From: Kiloniellales bacterium | GTDB taxonomy: Bacteria; Pseudomonadota; Alphaproteobacteria; Kiloniellales; JAKSDN01 | Direction: 5' to 3' | DNA length: 15,466 nucleotides | NCBI GenBank assembly: GCA_022360075.1 | Contig: JAKSDN010000472.1 | Coordinates: 1 to 15,466 of the forward strand | Shown: piece after piece, positions 5,334 to 11,709 of the stretch | Layout: the number at the start of each line of letters is the position of its first letter | How positions within the stretch are numbered: position 1 is the stretch's first letter | Program-made: the position numbers and the translations under genes | The notes under the pieces: model-generated | Databases searched by the model: none | Seen by the model: the letters and a program-made list of their open reading frames with translations, nothing else | Told to the model about the DNA's origin: nothing

Positions 5334-6602
5334 ATGACGCTCTACGCCTTCGACGGAACCTGGAACAGGGAAGACCCGGTCCTCATTGAGACGACGAACG
5401 TGGTCCGGTTTCGCGACAGATACGACGGCCATTGCGAATACCTGAGCGGCGTTGGAACGCGATTTGGCGCCCTCGGTTTGGCGCTTGGCGGTGCTTTCGG
5501 GGCGGGAGGTCAAACCCGCATCGAGGAGATGTACGCCTCACTCGTCGCCAACTGGAAACGAGGTGACCAAGTCATCGATATCATCGGCTTCAGCCGCGGC
5601 GCGGCACTTGCCGTCCATTTCTCGAACGTCATCGCTCAGGAGGGTATCCGGGACGGCGGAGAGCTTCTCGCACGCCCAGACATCCGTTTCTTGGGCCTCT
5701 GGGACTGTGTGGCCGCTTTCGGAATCCCGATCGATTTCGTGCTCAACTTCCAGGACATCAATATCGGTTACGACCTGAAGGTCCCGCGCAACGTCCAGCA
5801 TTGCTTCCACGCCATGGCCCTGCATGAGAGGCGCCAATCTTTCGATGTGGAGCGCCAGAACGTCAGCGGCCGGCGTCGTAACGTCGAGGAGCTGTGGTTC
5901 CGTGGCGTCCACAACGATATCGGCGGCGGACTCGGCAATACCGCGCTGTCGAGCATCACGCTCCAGTGGATGATGCAGAAAGCCAAGGCGTGCGGCCTGC
6001 CGGTCGAGGACGCCGACATCCGCGCTTTGGGTCGACTGGCCGATCACCGGGCCCCGATCGGAAAGAACTTCGATCCGATCGAGAATCCGCCGCGGCGCAT
6101 TCATCGAAACGATCGATTTCACCCCACGGCCCTGGGCAAGCAACTTGCGATCGGCGACAGGCTCCGCTTCACGGTCCGGGCGCCCGAGCTCCATAGCTGG
6201 TCCGGGGCTCGGCTGGTCAAGGGCGGCTACTACGCTTTCACGATCGGCCCGCGTCAGACCTGGCTCGACAACGACATCGAATGCGGCCCCGAAGGCTGGC
6301 ATAGCGAGGACCTGCCTCGGACCAGAGAATCCGTTGTTCGATTCTTCGAGGGACGTCGACGCTGTCCGCAAGCGAACTGGTTCGAGCTTATCGGCGCCAT
6401 CGACGAGGACGACACCACCCTTTTCCGGATCGGCCGCGGCGGCCGTGACGCGACCTATCGGGCCGCCAAAAGCGGCGAGCTCTTCGCCTTCGCCAACGAC
6501 CTGCCCGGCTTCTATGGCAACAATCGCGGCGCGATCGAAGTGCAAGTCAAACGCGTGGCGGGCCCAGGAGGCGCGAGGCTCCAACCCTGCAGACGGCGTT
6601 AG
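5334..6602 (+). CDS. DUF2235 (Tle1-type) alpha/beta-hydrolase with C-terminal LecA-like domain
   Basis: The protein is 422 residues long. The N-terminal half matches the DUF2235/Tle1 hydrolase family, which includes type VI secretion phospholipases: FDGTWN (6-11), GFSRGAA with nucleophile Ser87, LWDCVAAFG with candidate acid Asp124, and WFRGVHNDIGGG with His193. About residues 272-412 form a second domain that aligns by eye with Pseudomonas PA-IL (LecA): CGPEGW near 317, ANWFELIGAID (347-357), and FANDLPGFYGNNRG with Asp389, Asn396 and Asn397 at the positions of LecA calcium/galactose ligands (LecA has NDVPGTYGNNSG; its Thr is Phe393 here). There is no signal peptide or membrane segment, and no secretion genes lie nearby. 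Predicted role: an esterase or lipase that may bind a glycan. The enzyme substrate and sugar binding are inferred. Confidence 0.88.
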   Translation: MTLYAFDGTWNREDPVLIETTNVVRFRDRYDGHCEYLSGVGTRFGALGLALGGAFGAGGQTRIEEMYASLVANWKRGDQVIDIIGFSRGAALAVHFSNVIAQEGIRDGGELLARPDIRFLGLWDCVAAFGIPIDFVLNFQDINIGYDLKVPRNVQHCFHAMALHERRQSFDVERQNVSGRRRNVEELWFRGVHNDIGGGLGNTALSSITLQWMMQKAKACGLPVEDADIRALGRLADHRAPIGKNFDPIENPPRRIHRNDRFHPTALGKQLAIGDRLRFTVRAPELHSWSGARLVKGGYYAFTIGPRQTWLDNDIECGPEGWHSEDLPRTRESVVRFFEGRRRCPQANWFELIGAIDEDDTTLFRIGRGGRDATYRAAKSGELFAFANDLPGFYGNNRGAIEVQVKRVAGPGGARLQPCRRR

Positions 6603-6688
6603 CGCCGCGACAAGCGCCGCTTTGGGTGAGCACCCCGACCCGCTAGTGTTCGCTGAGCCACTATGGAGTCGCAGCCCGAGGAGCAAAC

Positions 6689-7294
6689 ATGGACAGCGAC
6701 GCAGCCAAGGGCCCCGCGCCGGCAGACGACGCGAACCGTTCAGAACAAATCCAACGGCAGGCGATCACAGCACACGCGCGCCGCTGGCAGGAGCGGCCGG
6801 ATTTGGCCCAGATCGGCTTCCTGGCCGTGATCTTGGCTTACGGCCTCCTGCTGCTGAATTCGATGGGTGATCTGTCATCCAATGCTCGGCTCTTTCCTTT
6901 TTTGGTCTTGAGCGGCGTCGCGGTGCTTTGGGGCATCAAGCTCCTGGCGGCCCTGGCACCCAAATCGTTCAGGCGCATGCGGGAGCCCGATCCCCAGGCA
7001 GATCGAAGGCCCGTAAGCACTCGTACCGGAATGAAGGACGCCTCGGCAGCCTCGCAACCACCACCGGCATGGATGGTCTGGCTCTGGGTTGCGACCAGCC
7101 TCGTGCTCATGCTGATGTGCGGATTCCTGATCGGCACCGGGCTCGCCATCCTGCTCTATCTCCGGCTCGTCGCGCGCGAGCGCTGGGCCCACGCGATCGC
7201 GGCGAGCGCGATCACCAGCCTGGTCGTCTATGTCGTGTTCGGCCGCGCCCTCCGCGTCGACCTCGGGGTGGGCCTGGTGCCGGGCCTCTTCTAG
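6689..7294 (+). CDS. tctB: tripartite tricarboxylate transporter, small membrane subunit TctB family
   Basis: This 201-residue membrane protein has four hydrophobic segments in two pairs (about 42-60, 67-88, 127-157 and 169-187) separated by a polar loop rich in Arg and Pro. This is the TctB plan; the roughly 40-residue charged cytoplasmic N-terminal extension is longer than usual. TctB is the poorly conserved small subunit of the sodium- or proton-coupled TctABC importers and works with TctA. GAGGAG (6678-6683) sits 5 nt before the ATG. The large subunit begins 40 bp downstream, and the binding protein and a CoA ligase follow on the same strand, which identifies this otherwise weakly conserved protein. 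The symbol denotes family, not proven tricarboxylate specificity. Confidence 0.85.
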   Translation: MDSDAAKGPAPADDANRSEQIQRQAITAHARRWQERPDLAQIGFLAVILAYGLLLLNSMGDLSSNARLFPFLVLSGVAVLWGIKLLAALAPKSFRRMREPDPQADRRPVSTRTGMKDASAASQPPPAWMVWLWVATSLVLMLMCGFLIGTGLAILLYLRLVARERWAHAIAASAITSLVVYVVFGRALRVDLGVGLVPGLF

Positions 7295-7334
7295 CCGGGC
7301 CGGCCGACGGCAACGAGACAAGCAGAGAACCGCG

Positions 7335-8831
7335 ATGCTCGAGGCCGTCCTGCAAGCGCTCTCCCTGGCTCTGGCCTGGCCGAACCCGGCCCTGATCCTG
7401 ATCGGCACGCTCTTGGGTCTTCTGTTCGGGATCATCCCCGGCCTCAGCGGCGCGCTCGCCATCGCCCTCATGATCCCCCTCACCTTCTCCATGGCGCTGC
7501 ACGAGGCCATGTTCCTGCTGCTCTCCGCTCTGGGGGGCTCGGCCTTCGGCGGGAGCCTCAGCGCCATCCTGATCAACATACCCGGCACCGCAGTCAACGC
7601 GGCGACGGCCTTCGACGGCTACCCTCTGGCGCGGCGCGGCAAGGCCGGTGTGGCGATCGGCGCCTCGGCCGCGGCCTCGGCCCTCGGGGCGATGTTCGGC
7701 CTCGTCGTGCTCGCCGCCTCGATCCCGCTTCTGCTCGAGCTGGTCTTGCTGCTCGGCCCGCCGGAGGTCTTCATGCTGACCTTCCTGGGTCTTACGGTGA
7801 TCGCGCTCGCCAGCCAGGGCTCCATGCTCGCTGCGCTGATCTCCGGCGGGCTCGGCCTCCTGCTGTCTTTCCACGGCCACGTCGGCGTCGTCGGCGGGAC
7901 GCGCTTTACCTTCGGCAGCAGCCTGTTGTGGGACGGGCTGCCGCTGGTGCCGGCCTTTATCGGCCTCTTCGCGCTAGCCGGCGGGATCGAGCTGCTGCTC
8001 GGTGGCCGGAGCGTCGTGCGCCTGCCCCCCGTTGCCGGCCGCCTGCACGGCGGCCTGGCCGCGGGCATCGCGGCGGTCTTCCGCCATCCGCGGGTCTTCT
8101 TCTCGAGCGCCGGCATCGGCGTCCTGATCGGTGCCATTCCCGGCGTCGGCGGCAGCGTCTCAAACTTCCTCGCCTATACGGTCGCCCGTCAGTTCTCCAA
8201 GCATCCGGAGCGTTTCGGCGAGGGCCAGGTCGCCGGCGTGATCGCGCCGGAAGCCGCCAACGACGCCAAGGACGGCGGTGCCCTGATGCCGACGCTCGCC
8301 CTGGGCATCCCCGGCAGCGAGGCCATGGCGATTCTGCTCGGCGCCTTTCTCCTGCACGGCATCGATCCGGGCCGCTCCCTCTTCACCGAGCAGCTCAGCC
8401 TGGTCTGGGTGCTGATCCTGGCCCTCTTCGCCAGCAACCTGCTGACGTCGTTCATCGGCGTCGCCCTGGCGCGGCAGTTGATTCGCCTGACCGTGGTGCC
8501 GGTTCATCTCTATGCGCCGGCGATCATCTGCCTCTGTCTGACCGGTGCCTACGCTGTCGAGCGCAATCCCTGGCATGCGGTCTTCGCCCTGCTCTTCGGC
8601 TTGCTCGGTTTCGCCATGGTCCGGCTCGGCTACTCGCGCGTCGCGCTGGTCATCGGCCTCATCCTCGGCGAACGGCTCGAGGCGGCCTTCTTCCAGTCGA
8701 TTCAAATCGCGCGCGGTTCGGCCCTGGTGTTCTGGGATCGGCCGATATCCCTGGGCCTCTTCATCGCGATTTTGCTGGCGCTCGCCTTGGGCATCGCGGG
8801 GAGCTTGCGGCGTAAGGCGCCGGGTCCCTGA
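7335..8831 (+). CDS. tctA: tripartite tricarboxylate transporter, large membrane subunit TctA family
   Basis: This 498-residue polytopic protein is the usual TctA length. Family hallmarks are clear: GIIPGLSGALAIALMIPLTF near residue 31, the SAILINIPGTAVNAATAFDGYPLA stretch that follows, GAIPGVGGSVSNFLAY in the second half, and EAANDAKDGGALMPTLALGIPGS. TctA forms the transport channel, moving carboxylates delivered by the periplasmic TctC protein. The ATG at 7335 gives MLEAVLQALSLALAWPN, the normal beginning; a longer in-frame opening from 7230 would run through the end of tctB in another frame and lacks membrane character. The ribosome-binding site is weak, suggesting coupling to tctB. Confidence 0.95.
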   Translation: MLEAVLQALSLALAWPNPALILIGTLLGLLFGIIPGLSGALAIALMIPLTFSMALHEAMFLLLSALGGSAFGGSLSAILINIPGTAVNAATAFDGYPLARRGKAGVAIGASAAASALGAMFGLVVLAASIPLLLELVLLLGPPEVFMLTFLGLTVIALASQGSMLAALISGGLGLLLSFHGHVGVVGGTRFTFGSSLLWDGLPLVPAFIGLFALAGGIELLLGGRSVVRLPPVAGRLHGGLAAGIAAVFRHPRVFFSSAGIGVLIGAIPGVGGSVSNFLAYTVARQFSKHPERFGEGQVAGVIAPEAANDAKDGGALMPTLALGIPGSEAMAILLGAFLLHGIDPGRSLFTEQLSLVWVLILALFASNLLTSFIGVALARQLIRLTVVPVHLYAPAIICLCLTGAYAVERNPWHAVFALLFGLLGFAMVRLGYSRVALVIGLILGERLEAAFFQSIQIARGSALVFWDRPISLGLFIAILLALALGIAGSLRRKAPGP

Positions 8832-8893
8832 GCCAGAGCCCCCGCAGCGATACCAAGGCTGCTGCGAAGCGTGCGACTCACGTTATAGTCGGG

Positions 8894-8905
8894 CCACTTG
8901 AGTGG
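8894..8905. promoter_or_regulatory. short palindrome in the tctA-tctC gap
   Basis: CCACT-TG-AGTGG is a 5-bp perfect inverted repeat with a 2-nt centre, 73 bp before the proposed tctC start. A second repeat CGACT/AGTCG (8874-8878 and 8887-8891) flanks the AT-rich stretch GTTATA, which resembles a -10 element. Together they may be an internal promoter with an operator, allowing extra binding protein to be made. The evidence is weak. Confidence 0.25.
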
Positions 8906-8962
8906 ATCGTCCGGCCGTCTCCGTCGAGTTCGATGCGCGAGACGAGCCCGCACCGGAATCAA

Positions 8963-8970
8963 AGAAGGGG
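8963..8970 (+). promoter_or_regulatory. ribosome binding site that supports a TTG start for tctC
   Basis: AGAAGGGG lies 8 nt upstream of the TTG at 8979. No comparable site precedes the in-frame ATG at 9003. Starting at the TTG also keeps the positively charged leader of the signal peptide. Confidence 0.5.
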
Positions 8971-8978
8971 TACTGGTT

Positions 8979-10010
8979 TTGGCACTCGTTCGACGCCGCT
9001 TCATGCTCGCGACCCTGGCGGTACTCGCCGGCAGCCTGGCCGCGCCGGCAACGGCCGCCGACTTTCCCTTCGCCGAAGACGAGGTGATTCGGCTGATCGT
9101 GCCCTACCGGCCCGGCGGCGGCTACGACCGCATCACGCGCCTGGTGCAGCCGGCCTTGGCCGAGGCCCTGTCGGCCCAGGCCGGGCGCGAGGTGACGGTC
9201 ATCGTCGAGAACCGGACCGGTGCCGGCGGCCGGATCGCCTACGAACATCTCTACGGCTCGCCGCCTGAGGCGCCGCGCGTTCTGCTGCTCGACAACCAAG
9301 GCGCGGCGCTGCAACAGATCGCGCTCGATGCCGGCTTCGATCTGGCCCGCTTCACCTACATCGGCCAAGTCAACAACAGCACGACCGCCATTCAGGTGCG
9401 CGCCGACCTCGGACTCGGCTCTTTGGCCGATCTGGTCGAGCGCGCGAAGAGCGAGCCGATCCTCTTCGGCACCGCCGGCGCCGGCAGCTCCGGCCATATC
9501 GCCACGCTGATCGTTCAGTCCCTGCTGCGCGATCAAGGCGTTTCGCTGCCGATGGACTTCGTCCACTTCAACGGCTCCAAAGAGGTGCTGGCTTCCATGC
9601 AGCGGGGCGAGGTCGAGGCCTTTCTCGGCAGCGTGAGCTCGACACTTGCGGCGATCAAAGAGGGCTACGCGGTGAACGCGGTGGTCTTCGGCCGCGCGCG
9701 CAGCCCCTTCGATCCCTCCGCGCCGACGGCCTTCGAGCAAGACGTCCCGGGTGCCACGACGATCACCGAGGCCACGCGCACGAGCCGTATCTTCATCGCA
9801 CCGCCCGGGATGCCGGAGGCCCGCGCCAAGAGCTTGCGCCAGGCCTTGAAGACCGCGCTGCACAGCCCGGTTTTCCTCGAGGCGGCCAAGGCGGCGCGCT
9901 TGCCGGTCATATATCAGAGCGCCGAAGAGGCCCGGGAGACGGTCATGCAGCATCGCCAGGTCCTGCTGGGCTACGAGAAGACCATCCGGGAAGCGCTCGG
10001 CGGCTCGTGA
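8979..10010 (+). CDS. tctC: periplasmic substrate-binding protein of the TTT transporter, TctC/Bug family
   Basis: The product is 343 residues from a TTG start. The leader reads ALVRRRFMLATLAVLAGSLAAPATA-ADF: it has RRxF followed by Met-Leu, which resembles a twin-arginine signal, a hydrophobic core and an AxA cleavage site. A start at the ATG 9003 would remove the arginines. The mature part shows Bug-family features: IRLIVPYRPGGGYDRITRLVQPAL, VIVENRTGAGGRIAYEHLY, FGTAGAGSSGHIATL, FVHFNGSKEVLASMQRGEV and IFIAPPGMPEARAKSLRQAL. These proteins capture a carboxylate in the periplasm and deliver it to TctA/TctB. Family members bind citrate, glutarate, terephthalate, nicotinate, aspartate and others; the ligand here is unknown. 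The gene is last of the three transporter genes, whereas tctC commonly comes first. Confidence 0.92.
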   Translation: MALVRRRFMLATLAVLAGSLAAPATAADFPFAEDEVIRLIVPYRPGGGYDRITRLVQPALAEALSAQAGREVTVIVENRTGAGGRIAYEHLYGSPPEAPRVLLLDNQGAALQQIALDAGFDLARFTYIGQVNNSTTAIQVRADLGLGSLADLVERAKSEPILFGTAGAGSSGHIATLIVQSLLRDQGVSLPMDFVHFNGSKEVLASMQRGEVEAFLGSVSSTLAAIKEGYAVNAVVFGRARSPFDPSAPTAFEQDVPGATTITEATRTSRIFIAPPGMPEARAKSLRQALKTALHSPVFLEAAKAARLPVIYQSAEEARETVMQHRQVLLGYEKTIREALGGS

Positions 10011-10024
10011 CGATCGCGCGACCA

Positions 10025-10051
10025 CCCCGATGGCGCGCGCCCCGATGGCGC
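10025..10051. repeat. 12-bp direct repeat between tctC and the ligase gene
   Basis: CCCCGATGGCGC occurs at 10025-10036 and again at 10040-10051 (15-bp period). It lies in the 99-bp gap between the two genes. It may be a local duplication; no function is evident. Confidence 0.6.
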
Positions 10052-10109
10052 CCCGTCGCGCTTGACGCCTCGGGCTCTCGCCGGAGCAACCGAGAGGCGG
10101 GCTCACAGC

Positions 10110-11507
10110 GTGGCGCGTGACACCTCTTTTCCGCTCGATCCGCTGCCGGCGCTGCAATCGGCCGTCGACACCATCGCCTGGCCGGCCTTGCCGAGCCGAA
10201 CCGCCTGCGCGGTGCTGGGCTATCTCGCGCAGCTCGAACGGACTCAGTGGTGGGCTCCCGAGCGCCTGCTCGAGCGGCAGCTCGAACAGCTCGGGCTTCT
10301 GCTGAGCCATTGCTGGCGGCACCTCCCCTACTATCGTCCGAGCCTGGAAGAGGCCGGGTTTCGGCCGGATCAGGCCTTGACCTTGGAAATCTGGCGCCGC
10401 CTGCCTGTGCTGGACCGGCGGCAATTGCAGGACGATGGCGCGGCACTGCTCAGCCCGCACATTCCCAAGGCGCACGGCAAGACCTCGCTGCGCACAAGCT
10501 CCGGCTCCAGCGGACGACACATCAGCGTGACCGTGACCGAGATCTACGGTCATGTCTGGAACGCGATCACGGTGCGCGAGCTGCTCTGGTACCGGCGCGA
10601 CCCGACGAAGACCCTGGCGGCCATCCGCGGTCGCATGAAGGGGGCGACCTATCCCGAAGGCCGCAAGCTGCCGACCTGGGGCCCACCGATCAACGAGCTC
10701 TTCGCGACCGGCCCGGCGGCCGCCTTGACGAGCGTCACACCGATCCCCCAGCAGGTGGACTGGCTGCGCCGTTGGAACCCGCATTACCTCGTGACGATGC
10801 CGCAGAACCTGTTCGCGCTGGCGGAGTATTGCCGGCAGGAGGGAATCGCACTGCCCAACCTGTGCGACATCTCGACCTACGGCGGGGTCGTGCGGCCGGA
10901 GGACCGCGAAGTCTGCCACGAGGCCTGGGGCGCGACGGTCTCGGACACCTATTCGGCCGAGGAGACCGGCTACATCGCTCTGCAGTGCCCTGAGCAGATG
11001 AGCTATCACGTCCAATCGGAAAGCGCCTTCGTCGAGATCCTCGATGCGGAGGGACGGCTTTGCGGGCCCGGCGAGATCGGCCGTGTCGTGGTGACGCCGC
11101 TGCATAACTTTGCCACGCCGCTCTTGCGTTACGACCTCGGCGATTTCGCCGAGGTCGCTGAGCCCTGCCCCTGCGGGCGTGGGCTGCCCACGCTCAAGCG
11201 CATCATCGGGCGCGCGCGCGACATGCTGACGCTGCCGGGCGGCGAGCAGGTCTCGCCGGCCTTCGTCGGCGGACTCTTCAAGGATTTCCCCGTGCTCCAA
11301 TTCCAGGTCGCCCAGGTGGCACGCGACCGCCTGACGGCCCGGCTCGTCGCCCGGGAGTCCATCGACGAAGCGACCGAGGCGCGCATGCGTGCCGCAATGC
11401 TGGAGCGTCTGCCGGCGGCCTACGAGATCGCCTTCGAGTACCTCGACGAGATCCCGCGCAGCCCGGGCGGCAAGTTCCAGGACTTCACCTCCGAGATGAA
11501 TTCCTAG
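10110..11507 (+). CDS. PaaK-like adenylate-forming enzyme (probable carboxylate-CoA ligase)
   Basis: This 465-residue protein belongs to the phenylacetate-CoA ligase/CapK branch of AMP-forming enzymes. Visible are the nucleotide-binding loop TSSGSSGR, the adenylation motif SDTYSAEETGYIALQCPE, then FVEILDAEGRLCGPGEIGRVVVTPLHNFATPLLRYDLGDFAE, the CPCGRGLPTLKRIIGR cysteine/arginine signature, and a small C-terminal domain with the catalytic-type lysine in SPGGKFQDF. The enzyme would form an acyl-AMP and then a CoA thioester in the cytoplasm. The GTG at 10110 (ARDTSFPLDPL...) is preferred, with GAGAGG about 12 nt upstream; a TTG at 10062 would add 16 residues without a binding site. Position behind the transporter genes suggests it activates the imported aryl or alkyl acid. 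CapK-like roles are an alternative. Confidence 0.88.
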   Translation: MARDTSFPLDPLPALQSAVDTIAWPALPSRTACAVLGYLAQLERTQWWAPERLLERQLEQLGLLLSHCWRHLPYYRPSLEEAGFRPDQALTLEIWRRLPVLDRRQLQDDGAALLSPHIPKAHGKTSLRTSSGSSGRHISVTVTEIYGHVWNAITVRELLWYRRDPTKTLAAIRGRMKGATYPEGRKLPTWGPPINELFATGPAAALTSVTPIPQQVDWLRRWNPHYLVTMPQNLFALAEYCRQEGIALPNLCDISTYGGVVRPEDREVCHEAWGATVSDTYSAEETGYIALQCPEQMSYHVQSESAFVEILDAEGRLCGPGEIGRVVVTPLHNFATPLLRYDLGDFAEVAEPCPCGRGLPTLKRIIGRARDMLTLPGGEQVSPAFVGGLFKDFPVLQFQVAQVARDRLTARLVARESIDEATEARMRAAMLERLPAAYEIAFEYLDEIPRSPGGKFQDFTSEMNS

Positions 11508-11709
11508 GATTCGATACCGCCTATGAGCGGCAGCGAACAAAGTTGGCGGGCCGCTGGTCACAGCGAAGCGAATTGAAAGTGCGGGTCCACGCCCCTACCC
11601 AGCCGGGCGAGGCCCCGGAATAATCACGTTTGCGAGGCGGCACGGGCTCCGTTAGAAACGAGGGCAAGCCTAAACAAGGCAAACATACCGAGCGCTCCGG
11701 GCCACCTGA

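Noticed and set aside
5334..6602. Part of a type VI secretion locus
   Set aside because: No VgrG, Hcp, PAAR, DUF4123 adaptor or immunity-like gene is in the window, so the hydrolase cannot be assigned to a secretion cluster from this sequence.
7230..7334. Longer N-terminus for TctA
   Set aside because: It overlaps the end of tctB in another frame, is Ser/Arg-rich and not membrane-like, and the ATG at 7335 gives the usual TctA beginning.
8883..11561. Very long open frame (about 890 codons) on the minus strand opposite tctC and the CoA ligase
   Set aside because: It is a GC-rich antisense shadow: low-complexity Arg/Gly/Ala/Asp content and no family motifs, while the plus-strand genes show clear conserved motifs.
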